64,000 nucleotides of DNA from Microbispora sp. NBC_01189 (GCF_036010665.1 NZ_CP108581.1:5699501-5763500); one strand, 5' to 3'. Positions 8,289-18,985 are shown, numbered from the stretch's first letter. Notes: generated by a model from the letters alone, not told the origin. Made by a program: numbers and translations.

Positions 8289-9437
8289 GTGACTGATGCC
8301 GCAAGGACCGCCGACAGGACCGTCGACGGAACCGCCGGAAGGACCGCCGAGGAGGCCCACGCCGCGCGGCGCGCGCGGCTGGCCGAGGCGCTGGGGGAGC
8401 ACGAGGCCGGGGCGGTCCTCGTCACCTGGCCGGTCAACGTGCGTTATCTGACCGGGCTGACCAGCTCCAACGCCGCCGTGCTGGTCACCGCGGCGGGGGA
8501 GGCCGCGCTCGCCACCGACTCGCGCTACCGGGAGACGGCCGAGGCGGTGTGCGCGGGAGTCGAGGTGATCGAGGACCGCGACGTGACCGGGGTGCTGCTC
8601 GACCGGTGCGCCGGCGCGGCGCGGGTCCTGGTGGAGGGCGACCACATGCCGGTCGGGCTGTTCCAGCGGCTCTCCGAGCGGCTGTCGGGCCGTCCCCCCG
8701 GACGCCGCCCCGGCCTTACCCCGGCCGGCGGCCTGGTGGAGACCCTGCGCGCCGTCAAGGACGAGGCGGAGATCGAGGCGCTGCGCCGCGCGTGCGCGCT
8801 CACCGACGAGGCGTTCTCCCTCGTCGTGGAGCGCGTCGCGGCCGGCGTCACGGAGCGGGAGATCGCCCGGTGGCTGGAGGCCGCCATGGTCGAGCTCGGC
8901 GCGGACCGGCCCGCCTTCGACTCCATCGTGGCGAGCGGCCCGAACGGCTCGATCCCGCACCACTCGCCCTCCGAGCGGCGCGTCGAGCGCGGTGACCTCG
9001 TGACGATGGACTTCGGCGCGCGCTACGGCGGCTACCACGCCGACATGACCCGCACGGTCGCGGTGGGCCCGCCCGCCGCCTGGCAGCGCGACCTGTACGA
9101 CCTCGTACGGCGGGCGCAACGCGCGGGCCGCCACGCCGTACGGCCGGGGGCGACGGCCGGCGACGTGGACGCGGCGGCGCGCGAGGTGATCGCCGGGGCG
9201 GGCCACGCCGAGCGGTTCGGCCACGGGCTGGGGCACGGAGTCGGCCTGGAGATCCACGAGCTGCCGTTCCTGGGCCCTGGCAGGACCGGTAGACTAGAGG
9301 ATCGAGTTCCGATCACCGTCGAGCCGGGGGTCTATCTTCCGGGCGCGGGCGGTGTGCGCATCGAGGACACGCTGGTCACGCGTGCTGACGGGCCGGAGCT
9401 TCTCACACTGACGACCAAGGAGCTGCTCGTCCTCTAG
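8289..9437 (+). CDS. M24 family Xaa-Pro aminopeptidase
   Basis: A 382-residue pita-bread metallopeptidase. The N-terminal creatinase domain contains VRYLTGLTSSNAAVLV; the C-terminal M24 domain has the five metal ligands in DFGARYGGYHADMTRT (two Asp), HGLGHGVGLEIHE (His), ITVEPGVYLPG (Glu) and VRIEDTLVT (Glu). It removes N-terminal residues before proline or cleaves Xaa-Pro dipeptides in the cytoplasm. It lies 24 bp upstream of efp, a conserved actinobacterial arrangement. Confidence 0.9.
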   Translation: MTDAARTADRTVDGTAGRTAEEAHAARRARLAEALGEHEAGAVLVTWPVNVRYLTGLTSSNAAVLVTAAGEAALATDSRYRETAEAVCAGVEVIEDRDVTGVLLDRCAGAARVLVEGDHMPVGLFQRLSERLSGRPPGRRPGLTPAGGLVETLRAVKDEAEIEALRRACALTDEAFSLVVERVAAGVTEREIARWLEAAMVELGADRPAFDSIVASGPNGSIPHHSPSERRVERGDLVTMDFGARYGGYHADMTRTVAVGPPAAWQRDLYDLVRRAQRAGRHAVRPGATAGDVDAAAREVIAGAGHAERFGHGLGHGVGLEIHELPFLGPGRTGRLEDRVPITVEPGVYLPGAGGVRIEDTLVTRADGPELLTLTTKELLVL

Positions 9438-9461
9438 GGCAGCCGCACGCGGGAGACGCAC

Positions 9462-10022
9462 GTGGCGACGACGAACGACCTGAAGAACGGACTCGTGCTC
9501 AAGCTCGACGGCGGAGAGTTGTGGACCGTTGTCGAGTTCCAGCACGTAAAGCCGGGTAAGGGCGGCGCGTTCGTCCGTACCAAGCTGAAGAACATCATGT
9601 CCGGGAAGGTCGTCGACAAGACCTTCAACGCCGGCGTGAAGGTCGACGTGGCGAATGTCGACAAGCGGGAGATGCAGTACTCCTACCTCGACGGCGACGA
9701 CTTCGTGTTCATGGACACCGAGACCTATGACATGGTCAACATCGCGCGTTCCGTCGTGGGCACGGCCGCCAACTACATGCTGGAGAACACCACGGCGACC
9801 ATCGCCTTCAACGAGGGCAACCCGCTGTACGTCGACCTCCCGGCGGCCGCCGAGCTGACGATCTCCCACACCGACCCCGGCCTGCAGGGCGACCGCTCCA
9901 CCGGCGGCACCAAGCCCGCCACGCTGGAGACCGGCGCCGAGATCAAGGTCCCCCTCTTCATCACCACCGGCGAGAAGGTCAAGGTCGACACTCGCACCGG
10001 CGAGTACCTCGGTCGGGCCTGA
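9462..10022 (+). CDS. efp: Elongation factor P
   Basis: A 186-residue protein of the usual EF-P length with three beta-barrel domains. It binds ribosomes stalled on polyproline and promotes peptide bond formation. The domain I tip loop reads [10 protein letters not shown], with Lys33 at the position modified in some bacteria; the C-terminus TGEYLGRA is characteristic. GTG start, with GGGAGA about 8 bp before it. It is followed after 1 bp by nusB. Confidence 0.97.
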   Translation: MATTNDLKNGLVLKLDGGELWTVVEFQHVKPGKGGAFVRTKLKNIMSGKVVDKTFNAGVKVDVANVDKREMQYSYLDGDDFVFMDTETYDMVNIARSVVGTAANYMLENTTATIAFNEGNPLYVDLPAAAELTISHTDPGLQGDRSTGGTKPATLETGAEIKVPLFITTGEKVKVDTRTGEYLGRA

Positions 10023-10023
10023 C

Positions 10024-10434
10024 GTGTCGGCTCGGGGGAAGGCCCGCCGCCGCGCGCTGGACGTCCTCTTCGAAGCCGAGGCCCGGCAGGTGAGCCCGCT
10101 CGACGTGCTCGCCGAGCGGGTGGAGCGGGCGGACCCGCCGGTCAACGAGTACACCTCCTTCCTCGTCGAGGGCGTGGTCCGGCACCTCGACCGCATCGAC
10201 GAGCTGATCTCGACGTACGCCGAGGGCTGGACCCTGGAGCGCATGCCCGCCGTGGACCGCAACGTCCTGCGCGGCGGCACGTACGAGATGCTGTGGTCCG
10301 AGGAGGTCCCCGAGGGCGTGGTGATCAGCGAGTGGGTGCACCTGGTGGGGGAGCTGTCGACCGACGAGTCGCCGCAGTTCGTCAACGGCCTGCTGGCCCG
10401 CTTCAAGCAGCTCAAGCCCTCGTTGTCGCTCTGA
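10024..10434 (+). CDS. nusB: Transcription antitermination protein NusB
   Basis: A 136-residue all-helical protein with the NusB signature (ARRRALDVLFEAEAR at the start, MPAVDRNVLRGGTYEML in the middle, ESPQFVNGLLARFKQL at the end). NusB with NusE (S10) binds boxA RNA to prevent premature termination on rRNA operons. It starts at GTG 1 bp after the efp stop, so the two are coupled. Confidence 0.95.
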   Translation: MSARGKARRRALDVLFEAEARQVSPLDVLAERVERADPPVNEYTSFLVEGVVRHLDRIDELISTYAEGWTLERMPAVDRNVLRGGTYEMLWSEEVPEGVVISEWVHLVGELSTDESPQFVNGLLARFKQLKPSLSL

Positions 10435-10452
10435 GCCGGGAGGAGGCCGCAA

Positions 10453-11205
10453 GTGCGTGACGCCACACGCCGCGCCGTCGTCTGGGAGGCGCTGCGCGCG
10501 GTCCTCGCCGAGCGGGCGGCCGCCCTCGGGCGCGAGACCCTCGACATCGTGGACGCGGGCGGCGGCACCGGCGGCTTCGCCGTGCCGCTGGCCTCGCTCG
10601 GCCACGTCGTGACCGTGGTCGACCCGACTCCCGACTCGCTGGCCGCCCTGGAGCGCCGCGCCGCCGAGACGGGCGTCGGGGTCAAGGGCCTGCAGGGCGA
10701 CGCCGCCGACCTCGGCGACCTGCTGGAGCCCGGCAGCGCCGACCTGGTCGTGTGCCACAGCGTGCTGGAGTACGTCGAGGACCCGGCGGGCGCGCTGCGC
10801 GCCGTCGCCGGCATCCTGCGGCCGGGCGGCGTGGTGAGCGTGCTCGCCGCCAACTCGGTCGCCGCGGCCGTCCACCGCTCCCTGGCCGGGCACTTCGACG
10901 AGGCCCGCCAGGCCCTGTCGGACCCGGCGGGCCGCTGGGGCGACCGTGACCCGACGCCGCGCCGCTTCTCCCGGGAGGCGCTGGCCGCGCTGCTGGGCAC
11001 GGCGGGCTTCGCGGTCGGCGAGGTGCACGGCGTGCGCATCTTCGCCGACCTCGTGCCGGGCATGCTGGCCGAGAGCGACCCCGACGGCCTGGTCGCGCTG
11101 GAGCGGGCGGCGGCCACCCACCCCGTGCTGCGGGACATCGCCACCCAGATCCACGTCATCGCGTACCGCGAACAGACGCGGATGGGCGCGGACGGACGTG
11201 AATAG
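10453..11205 (+). CDS. Class I SAM-dependent methyltransferase
   Basis: A 250-residue Rossmann-fold methyltransferase. Motif I is VDAGGGTGGFAVPLA, motif II VVDPTPDSLA, and the post-III region LVVCHSVLEYVEDPAGAL is typical of the SmtA/CmoM-like group. The substrate is unknown. It has GGAGG 8 bp before GTG 10453 and follows nusB closely, so it is probably read from the efp-nusB message. Confidence 0.82.
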   Translation: MRDATRRAVVWEALRAVLAERAAALGRETLDIVDAGGGTGGFAVPLASLGHVVTVVDPTPDSLAALERRAAETGVGVKGLQGDAADLGDLLEPGSADLVVCHSVLEYVEDPAGALRAVAGILRPGGVVSVLAANSVAAAVHRSLAGHFDEARQALSDPAGRWGDRDPTPRRFSREALAALLGTAGFAVGEVHGVRIFADLVPGMLAESDPDGLVALERAAATHPVLRDIATQIHVIAYREQTRMGADGRE

Positions 11206-11261
11206 AAAAGACGTTCGGGTGGGGTGAGATTGGCGGGGCGGTGGTCGGGTAGGGTGACGTC

Positions 11262-12506
11262 ATGTCCCGGAACCAGCTGCTGCCCCGGGATCCGTCGCCG
11301 CCGCCGGAGGGGCCCGTCGACGACAGCGGCTGCCCGATCCTGCACGTGGACATGGACGCCTTCTTCGCCAGCGTCGAGCTGCTCGATTACCCCGAGCTCC
11401 GGGGCACCCCCGTCATCGTGGGCGCGGCGGGCGCGCGGGGGGTCGTCCTGAGCGCGACCTACGAGGCCCGCCGGTTCGGGGTCCACTCCGCGATGCCGAT
11501 GACCCGCGCCCGGCGCGTCTGCCCGCAGGCCACGGTGATCCCGCCCAGCCACGGCAAGTACGCCGAGGTGTCCCGCGGCGTCATGGAGATCTTCAAGTCG
11601 GTCACCCCCGAGGTCGAGCCGATCGCCTCCGATGAGGCGTTCCTCGACGTGGGCGGGGCCAGGCGGAGGCTCGGCAGCCCCGCCGCCATCGCCCGGATGA
11701 TCCGCGCCCAGGTCGCGGAGCAGTACGGCATCACCTGCTCGGTGGGCGTGGCGAGCACGAAGTTCGTGGCCAAGCTCGCCTCACGGCAGTGCAAGCCGGA
11801 CGGCCTGCTCGTGGTCCCGGCCGGCAAGGTGGTGGAGTTCCTGCACCCGCTGCCGGTGGCCGCCCTGTGGGGGGTGGGCGAGCGCACCGAGCAGGCCCTC
11901 GTACGGCTCGGCATCCGGACCGTCGGCGACCTGGCCCAGGTGCCGGTGGCGACGCTCCGGCGTGAGCTCGGCGTCGCGGGCGCGCACCTCGCGGCCCTCG
12001 CCTGGGGGCGCGACGAACGCCGGGTGGTGCCGCACGCGCCCGACAAGAGCATCGGCAACGAGGAGACGTTCCCGCACGACGTCGACGACCCCGAGACGAT
12101 CAGGCGTGAGCTGCTCCGGCTGTCGGAGCGGGTCGCCGCGCGGCTGCGCGCCGCCGGGCACGTCGGCCGCACCGTCAGCGTCAAACTCCGCCGCTCGGAC
12201 TTCACCACCATCACCCGGTCGCGTACGCTGCGCGAGGCCACGGACGTCGCGAAGGAGATCTACGACACATCATGCGAGCTCTACGAGGCGGCAGGGCTGG
12301 AACGGGTGCGGCTGCGGCTGGTCGGGGTGCGCGTGGAGAACCTCGGCCCGGCCGCCGCGGCGACCCGCCAGCTCGGCCTGGGCGAACGGGAGACGGGTTG
12401 GCGGGAGGCCGAACAGGCCATGGACCGGGCGGCCCGCCGCTTCGGCCCGGATACGGTGAAGCCGGCATCGCTTGTTCGGCGTCCGTTTGGTCCAATAGGT
12501 CCATGA
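11262..12506 (+). CDS. dinB: DNA polymerase IV (Y-family)
   Basis: A 414-residue Y-family translesion polymerase. Catalytic acidic residues lie in HVDMDAFFASVE and SDEAFLDVGG; the thumb helix-hairpin-helix is visible as LWGVGERTEQALVRLGIRTVGDLA (in two parts), and the little-finger domain ends with a beta-clamp-type tail. No Shine-Dalgarno precedes ATG 11262; a TAGGGT at 11250-11255 would place the transcript start almost on the ATG, so a leaderless mRNA is possible. No LexA box was seen. Confidence 0.93.
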   Translation: MSRNQLLPRDPSPPPEGPVDDSGCPILHVDMDAFFASVELLDYPELRGTPVIVGAAGARGVVLSATYEARRFGVHSAMPMTRARRVCPQATVIPPSHGKYAEVSRGVMEIFKSVTPEVEPIASDEAFLDVGGARRRLGSPAAIARMIRAQVAEQYGITCSVGVASTKFVAKLASRQCKPDGLLVVPAGKVVEFLHPLPVAALWGVGERTEQALVRLGIRTVGDLAQVPVATLRRELGVAGAHLAALAWGRDERRVVPHAPDKSIGNEETFPHDVDDPETIRRELLRLSERVAARLRAAGHVGRTVSVKLRRSDFTTITRSRTLREATDVAKEIYDTSCELYEAAGLERVRLRLVGVRVENLGPAAAATRQLGLGERETGWREAEQAMDRAARRFGPDTVKPASLVRRPFGPIGP

Positions 12507-12653
12507 CGTCGCCTCCCGTTTGGACCGCGTTGGTCGTTTTCTTTCGTCTACGTCTGAGGCCTCGTATTCTGGGGATAACCGACCGCGAGGTTCGGACACC
12601 CCGTGTCGTCCGTTGCCGTCTTCCCCTGAATGGGGCCGTCCTTGGGAGGCGCC

Positions 12654-13031
12654 GTGCCGCTGTCTGAGCACGAGCAGCGCTTGCTCGACCAGATCGAGCA
12701 GGCCCTCTACGCCGAGGACCCGAAGTGGGCGAACACCGTACGGATCAGTGATCCGCGCAGCCACTACAAGCGCCGCCTGGTGAAGGCCTCCATAGGCTTC
12801 GCACTCGGCGTGGTCCTGCTGATGGTCGGCGTCGTCGCGGCATTGATCTGGCTCGGTGCCGCCGGCTTCGTGGTCATGCTGGCCACCTGCCTGTGGGGCC
12901 TGTCGAGCTGGAAACGCATGAACGGGTTCGGTGACTCCCCGTCGTCCCGCACCCGAGGCCGCCGCCCCCAGCGCCGCAGCTTCATGGAGCGCATGGAGGA
13001 GCGCTGGCGCCGCCGCCACGACGAGCACTGA
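12654..13031 (+). CDS. DUF3040 membrane protein
   Basis: A 125-residue actinobacterial DUF3040 protein. The family start PLSEHEQRLLDQIEQALYAE is intact, followed by two membrane helices (about residues 48-88) and a basic Arg-rich tail with ERMEERWRRRHDEH. GGAGG lies 5-8 bp before GTG 12654. It is small, of unknown function, and widespread near dinB or division genes. Its last five codons with the stop form the first unit of a tandem repeat. Confidence 0.88.
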   Translation: MPLSEHEQRLLDQIEQALYAEDPKWANTVRISDPRSHYKRRLVKASIGFALGVVLLMVGVVAALIWLGAAGFVVMLATCLWGLSSWKRMNGFGDSPSSRTRGRRPQRRSFMERMEERWRRRHDEH

Positions 13032-13124
13032 CACGACGGGCACACTGACACGACGAGCACACTGACACGACAGCACTGGCACGACGAGCACTGGCACGAC
13101 GAGCACTGGCACGACGAGCACTGA
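13017..13124 (+). repeat. Tandem repeat on the 3' end of the DUF3040 gene
   Basis: Seven head-to-tail copies of a CACGACGAGCACTGR unit (lengths 15, 17, 17, 14, 15, 15 and 15 bp) run from inside the DUF3040 coding region into the intergenic space. The first copy encodes the last codons and the stop. Copies two and three carry a 2-bp insertion. Confidence 0.95.
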
Positions 13125-13158
13125 TCCCCGCGCTCGCTCACACGTTCTGAACCACCCC

Positions 13159-13185
13159 CGGTGGGCCCGCACAGCGGGCCCACCG
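13159..13185. terminator. Hairpin between convergent genes
   Basis: A perfect 12-bp stem (CGGTGGGCCCGC / GCGGGCCCACCG) closes a 3-nt ACA loop. It lies between the DUF3040 gene and the convergent transglutaminase operon. There is no U-tract, as is usual in high-GC actinobacteria, so it could act in both directions. Confidence 0.75.
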
Positions 13186-13257
13186 TCTCGTCTCTCCGGC
13201 CTCGTCGGCGGGGGCCGTCCGCCCGGGCCTGGGCCGGCCCGCCGTCGGTCCCGCCGC

Positions 13258-15768
13258 TCAGCGGCGGGTGCCGGTGAGGGTTCGCTCCCGCGCCGCCCCG
13301 GCGTCGTGCCGCGCCTCCCCGGCGGCCGGCCGGCGGAACGGCCCGTCCGGGCCGCCCTCCCGGGCCCTGCTCAGAGGCGCCTTGCTCAGTCGTGCCCTGG
13401 TCAACCGTGCCCTGCTCAGTCGTGCCCTGATCAGCCGGGGCGTCAGGTTCTCCATCCGGTCGAACACGTCGAGCGCGCCCTCGCCGAACGCCCGCACCCG
13501 CAGCAACGTCGACGCCGGAGCCAGCGCGGCCCCCAGCCTCCGCCACCGCGACAGGTTCGCGGCCAGCCCGCGCCTGATCCGGTGAAGGTCCGCGGGGATC
13601 GGGCCGGACGCCGGGGGAGCCGGCGCGTACCGCAGTCGTTCCTCGGCCGTGACGACGCGGGCGAGCGACTCGGCGGCCCCCCGGTCCAGCGCGTACCTCT
13701 CGCCGACGCGGCGGCCGAGCGCTCGCGGCGTCTCGCCCGGCTCCCCGGCCATGCCGAAGTCGATCAGCGTGTCGCGCAGCTCCGCCCACGCCGCGTGCGG
13801 CCCGCCGGACGGCCGGGCCAGCCGGCGGTCGCGGCCACGCCGCACCAGCAGGCGCGCCGCGGCGGGCAGCAACAGTAGCACCAGCGCGCCCGCGACCCCG
13901 AGACCGGCCTTGACGCTCGTGGGCGTGCCCGGGTCGGCGGCGACGGCCGTGCCCTGCGACTCGCGGTCGAGCCGGCGGGGGTTCGGCCGCGACGGGCCGC
14001 CGGCGCCGGTCGTCTCCTCGTCGTCGTCCGACCGTCCCGCCGAGGGACCGGCCGAGGGCTCGGCCTCCGGCGCGACGGGCCGGGTGTACTCCGGCACCTG
14101 GGCGCTGCCCTGCCCGCCGGCGCCGGCCGGAGTGGGCTCGAACCGCAGCCAGCCGACGCCGTCGAAGAACAGCTCCGGCCAGGCGTGGGCGTCGTGGGTG
14201 CGGACCGTCCACCTACCGTCGATCTTGCTGCCGCCCGTGTAGCCGATCGACACCCGGGCCGGGATGCCGGCCATCCGGGCCATCGCGGCCATCGCCCCGG
14301 CGAACTGCTCGCAGTAGCCGGCCCGGTCGCGCAGCACGAAGCGCGACAGCGCCTCGGCCCCCGACCCCGACGCGCGGAGGCTGTAGGTGAAGCCGCCCTT
14401 CTGCGTGAACCACTCCTGGAGCCTGACCGCCTTCTCGTACGGCGTGGCGGCCCCGGCGGTGACCCGGCGGGCGAGCGCGTTCACCCGCGGGTCGAGCCCG
14501 TCGGGCAGCCGTAGGAAGGGCTCGCTCTCGGGCCGCTCCACCGCCGAGCGCAGCGCCCCGAGGCCGGGATCGGGCTCGTCGGTCACCACCTGGTAGTCCA
14601 GGCCCGCCACCTCGTCGCGGGTGGAGAAGACCATGAGCGACCCGCGGTCGGCCCGCCAGTCACCGTCGGCGTCGACCTGCCGGGCAGGATACGGCAGGGG
14701 CAGGAAGTGGAGCCGGTCGAGGTCCTCGCTGATCGTGACCCGCATCGTGGCCCGCTTCACCGGCACCCCGGGGCCGAGGCCGGGCACGGGCGGCAGCGGC
14801 CCCTCCGACACCCGGTCCTCCGGGCGTCCCCGCAGCGGGTTGAAGGTCCACTTGGCGCCGTCGAACACGTCGAGCGCGTAGATCCGCAGATAGTGCGGCT
14901 TGTCGTCGCTGCTGCTGTAGGTGAGGACGGTGGCGTTGCGGTCCTGCCTGAGCTGGCCGCCGAGCTTGGCGATGGCGTCGGGGATGCCGATGTTGCCGCC
15001 GCTCCCGCCCAGACCGTTGCCCACGCCGAAGCCGAACAGCGGGTCGGGGGACAACGCCGGCAGGATCGCGGGCACCAGCACCGCGAGCACGATCGCCGTC
15101 ACGCCGACGCGCTTGCCCGACAGGGCCAGCCGCTCGGTGTCCGGCGTCACCCCGGACGCCGGGCCGCCGGAGCGGCGGACCACCACGGCCCGGCCCCAGC
15201 CCTTCAGCCGCTCCCGGCCGTCGGCGACGAGCAGGCCAATGTATCCGAACGCCGCGACGACGAACGCCGGCCATCCGATCGGCTCGGGGAGTACGGCGGC
15301 CGGCACGGTGAACAGGGCGAGCATCGGCAGCCCGGCCAGCGCGGCGCGGCGCAGCCGCACCGCGAACAGGTCCACCAGCAGGGCGATCACCGCCACGCCC
15401 GTCGTGGTGAGCAGGGTGATGCCGGGGTTGGCCGGCACCGGGGCGGCGTACCGCTGGATGTCGTCGAAACCCTCCCCGACCAGCGCGGCGAGCCCGGCGA
15501 GCGAGTCGAGGGTGGGGATCACCCGGAGGAACGCCTCCTGCGCGGTGAAGGCGGCCGTCAGGTAGACGAGCACCGCGACGGGCGCGACCGTGGGCGCCAC
15601 CCAGGGACGGGCGCCCAGGCGGGAGGCCACCGCCCCGGTGGCGGCGACGACCAGGATGACCCCCATGCAGGACCAGAACCACGCGCCGCCCTCGAAGAGC
15701 GCATAGAGCGTGATCGTGACCGCCGCCGTGGCGAGCCCCGCCGTGATCGGCAGTTTCATGGGTTCCAC
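13258..15768 (-). CDS. Transglutaminase-like membrane protein (DUF3488/TgpA family)
   Basis: An 836-residue protein. The N-terminus holds about six membrane helices in residues 1-230 (DUF3488/TgpA_N). An extracytoplasmic transglutaminase-like domain has Cys486 in RAGYCEQFAGAM, His528 in THDAHAWPELF and Asp536 in FFDGVGWL, the full triad. A further membrane helix and a DUF4129-like cytoplasmic domain follow. Third gene of a moxR-DUF58-tgpA operon; the trio is widely conserved but its role, thought to be in envelope processing, is not settled. The last 60 residues contain pentapeptide repeats of the LSRAR type. Confidence 0.88.
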   Translation of the reverse strand: MEPMKLPITAGLATAAVTITLYALFEGGAWFWSCMGVILVVAATGAVASRLGARPWVAPTVAPVAVLVYLTAAFTAQEAFLRVIPTLDSLAGLAALVGEGFDDIQRYAAPVPANPGITLLTTTGVAVIALLVDLFAVRLRRAALAGLPMLALFTVPAAVLPEPIGWPAFVVAAFGYIGLLVADGRERLKGWGRAVVVRRSGGPASGVTPDTERLALSGKRVGVTAIVLAVLVPAILPALSPDPLFGFGVGNGLGGSGGNIGIPDAIAKLGGQLRQDRNATVLTYSSSDDKPHYLRIYALDVFDGAKWTFNPLRGRPEDRVSEGPLPPVPGLGPGVPVKRATMRVTISEDLDRLHFLPLPYPARQVDADGDWRADRGSLMVFSTRDEVAGLDYQVVTDEPDPGLGALRSAVERPESEPFLRLPDGLDPRVNALARRVTAGAATPYEKAVRLQEWFTQKGGFTYSLRASGSGAEALSRFVLRDRAGYCEQFAGAMAAMARMAGIPARVSIGYTGGSKIDGRWTVRTHDAHAWPELFFDGVGWLRFEPTPAGAGGQGSAQVPEYTRPVAPEAEPSAGPSAGRSDDDEETTGAGGPSRPNPRRLDRESQGTAVAADPGTPTSVKAGLGVAGALVLLLLPAAARLLVRRGRDRRLARPSGGPHAAWAELRDTLIDFGMAGEPGETPRALGRRVGERYALDRGAAESLARVVTAEERLRYAPAPPASGPIPADLHRIRRGLAANLSRWRRLGAALAPASTLLRVRAFGEGALDVFDRMENLTPRLIRARLSRARLTRARLSKAPLSRAREGGPDGPFRRPAAGEARHDAGAARERTLTGTRR

Positions 15769-15793
15769 CTCTTCTCCGGCCGGCCCGGCCGGC

Positions 15794-17026
15794 TCAGGCC
15801 GCGCTCCTGCTGTTTCCGGCTTCGGGCCACACGGTCGCGAGCGACGCGCCGGCGGGCAGGTCGAGCACCCGCCAGCCGGCCCCGGTCAGCACCGACCGGG
15901 CGGCCTGCGCGTGCCCGGCGCCGGAGCCGTCCCAGCTCCCGAGGTCGAGCAGCACCGCCACGGCGGTCACGCCCGGGTGCCGGAGCCGGGCGAGGGCGAG
16001 GGCCTCCTCGGGGTCGACCGCGCCCAGGACCGCGATGATCAGGCCTTCCCCGCCGCCCTGGCGCAGCACGCCGATGCCGTGCTCCAGCGACCGCGACGAG
16101 CTCTGCCGGACGACCGCGAGCGTGTCGAGCAGCGACCACGACTGGCCGGTGTCCACCGTCTGCCGCGCGCCCTGGTCGGTGACCAGGCGCAGGGCGAGTC
16201 CCTCGGCGGACAGGTGGACCCCGATGGACGCGGCGGCGGAGACCGCCACCTCGAACGACGAGCGCGGCCCCTCGCCCCGGTGGGCGTACCTGCGGGTGTC
16301 GAGCAGCAGCGCGCCGCGGCTCTGCCACTCCTGCTCCTCGCGCCTGACCATCAGCTCGCCGCGCCGCGCGGTCGAGCGCCAATGGACCCGGCGCAGGTCG
16401 TCCCCCTGGCGGTACTCCCGCGGCGCCACGTCGTCGTCGCCCGCCGCCGCGACCGACCGCGTACGGCTGTCGCCCCCGCCGGTGTAGTCGCCCGACAGGC
16501 GCACCGGCGGCAGCGGCACCACCTCGGGGGTGACCACGAGCGTGTCGGTGATGGTGAACGAGCGGGCCAGCTCCACCAGCCCGAACGGGTCGGCGATCCG
16601 CACGGACAGCGGCCCGATCGGGAATCGCCCGCGCAGGTCGGAGCCGACCTTGTAGTCGATCTCCCGGACGCCGCGCGGCTCCATCCGGTCCAGGACGAAC
16701 CTCGGCCGGGTGCCCAGCGCGTACTGCAGGGTGTCTTCCACCAGCAGCAGCCCGGTGGGCAGCCGGGTGACGTTCTCCAGCCGCAGGGTGACCGTGCTCT
16801 CCTCGCCGGCCTGCACCCGCGCCGGGCCGAGCCGGCGGGTGCAGGACAGGCGGTAGCGGGTCCGCGTCACGATCAGCGACGCGATCAGCGGCATCGCGAT
16901 GATCAGTACGGCCACGCGCAGCAGGTCCTGCTCGCCCAGGACCAGGGCGCACACCAGGGCCGCCACGCCGGAGGCGAGGAACGACCGTCCCCGCGGGGTC
17001 AGAGCCTTCAGCCCGGGCATGGGCAC
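15794..17026 (-). CDS. DUF58 domain protein
   Basis: A 410-residue protein with two N-terminal membrane helices (about residues 14-50) and a DUF58 domain around the conserved [19 protein letters not shown], followed by [11 protein letters not shown] and LLLDTR. The C-terminal part is VWA-like. DUF58 proteins are encoded with MoxR ATPases and transglutaminases; the ATPase is presumed to remodel the VWA/DUF58 partner. It sits between moxR and tgpA on the same strand with a 25-bp gap to tgpA. Confidence 0.85.
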   Translation of the reverse strand: MPMPGLKALTPRGRSFLASGVAALVCALVLGEQDLLRVAVLIIAMPLIASLIVTRTRYRLSCTRRLGPARVQAGEESTVTLRLENVTRLPTGLLLVEDTLQYALGTRPRFVLDRMEPRGVREIDYKVGSDLRGRFPIGPLSVRIADPFGLVELARSFTITDTLVVTPEVVPLPPVRLSGDYTGGGDSRTRSVAAAGDDDVAPREYRQGDDLRRVHWRSTARRGELMVRREEQEWQSRGALLLDTRRYAHRGEGPRSSFEVAVSAAASIGVHLSAEGLALRLVTDQGARQTVDTGQSWSLLDTLAVVRQSSSRSLEHGIGVLRQGGGEGLIIAVLGAVDPEEALALARLRHPGVTAVAVLLDLGSWDGSGAGHAQAARSVLTGAGWRVLDLPAGASLATVWPEAGNSRSAA

Positions 17027-17078
17027 TCCGTCACTTTCTCGTCGGTGCGCGTCCGGTAAATCAGTGCGCGTCCGGGAC

Positions 17079-18059
<981 letters not shown>

Positions 18060-18461
18060 CAGGCCTCCATGAGGGTGCGTCCCCGAGAATGGGGCGTTAA
18101 ACGTTCCTTTTCCATTCTGTGTACTGACCTTATGTCCCCTCTGGTTCGCGGGCGACTTTGTCCGGAAAACGGAGTGAACTGCGGGTAGAGTCCGGACCTT
18201 TCGAGGTCACGTACCGCGACCAGCCGAATCCCGGGGGCCGATCCCGGCCGCTCCACTTCCCCCCACCCGTTCCGGGCCGCTTTCCCCACCGGTTCCCCGG
18301 CCGGCCTTCCCGCCGGGCCGGAACCCCGTACGGGCCGGGGCTCGCGCCGTGGGCCGACACGCCCGTGCGCGGGCGGGGGCGGCGCGGCGCCCCACTCCGA
18401 CCCACCCCGTTTCACCTGCGAAAACGCCGCCGATTTTGATTGCGGACACGGCCGGAATCAG
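18060..18461. other. Intergenic region between moxR and mraZ, no gene seen
   Basis: About 400 bp between divergent genes. Short ORFs are present on both strands but none has a ribosome binding site or recognisable product. The left 130 bp is relatively A/T-rich and should hold the promoter for the moxR operon; no convincing -35/-10 pair was found there. The centre is a C-rich tract of unknown role. Confidence 0.5.
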
Positions 18462-18503
18462 TTGACGGTGGGGAGAAGTGGAGTATGGTGGTGCGCAGTG
18501 GAG
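18462..18503 (+). promoter_or_regulatory. mraZ promoter with four MraZ-box direct repeats
   Basis: TTGACG (18462-18467) and TATGGT (18484-18489), 16 bp apart, form a sigma-70-type promoter. Four GTGGnG direct repeats begin at 18468, 18478, 18488 and 18498, exactly 10 bp apart, and lie in the spacer, over the -10 and just downstream. MraZ is known to bind such 10-bp-spaced repeats before its own gene, so binding here should block the promoter. The autoregulatory role is inferred from this layout. Confidence 0.85.
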
Positions 18504-18553
18504 GGCAGAGGCTACAGAGCTGAGCGCTCCGCAAGGCACAGGAGGTGGGTCCG

Positions 18554-18985
18554 GTGTTTCTCGGCACCCACCACCCGCGCCTAGACGACAAAGGACGGCT
18601 GTTCCTGCCGGCGAAGTATCGCGAGGAGCTGGCGGAGGGTCTGGTGATCACCAAAGGCCAGGAGCGCTGCCTCTACGTCTTCCCCGTAGAGGAGTTCCAG
18701 CGCATCACCGAGGCCCTGCGCACCGCACCGGTGACGGCCAAGGCGGTCCGCGACTACAGCCGTGTCTTCTTCGCCAGCGCGTCCGACGAGATGCCGGACA
18801 AGCAGGGGCGCATCACGATTCCCCAGACGCTCAGGCGGTACGCCGGGCTGGAACGCGACTGCGTCGTCATCGGCGCCAACACGCGTCTGGAGATCTGGGA
18901 CGCCCAGGCGTGGGACACCTATCTGGATGCCCAGGAGCAGGCATTCTCCGATCTGTCGGAGGAGGTGCTGCCCGGGATCCTGTAG
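18554..18985 (+). CDS. mraZ: Transcriptional regulator MraZ
   Basis: A 143-residue AbrB-like DNA-binding protein, first gene of the dcw cluster. Both SpoVT/AbrB-type repeats carry the DxxxR core: [18 protein letters not shown] and [22 protein letters not shown] 18554 is chosen because AGGAGGT lies 8 bp upstream and the family begins at [10 protein letters not shown]; an earlier in-frame GTG (18545) overlaps that ribosome binding site. It should regulate its own promoter and the dcw cluster through the repeats at 18468-18503. Confidence 0.95.
   Translation: MFLGTHHPRLDDKGRLFLPAKYREELAEGLVITKGQERCLYVFPVEEFQRITEALRTAPVTAKAVRDYSRVFFASASDEMPDKQGRITIPQTLRRYAGLERDCVVIGANTRLEIWDAQAWDTYLDAQEQAFSDLSEEVLPGIL

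Noticed and set aside
13017-13124. CRISPR-like array
   Set aside because: Units are contiguous with no unique spacers; it is a plain tandem repeat derived from a gene end.
15266-17059. Long plus-strand frames opposite the DUF58 and transglutaminase genes
   Set aside because: Low-complexity Arg/Gly/His translation with no motifs; antisense to well-supported genes.
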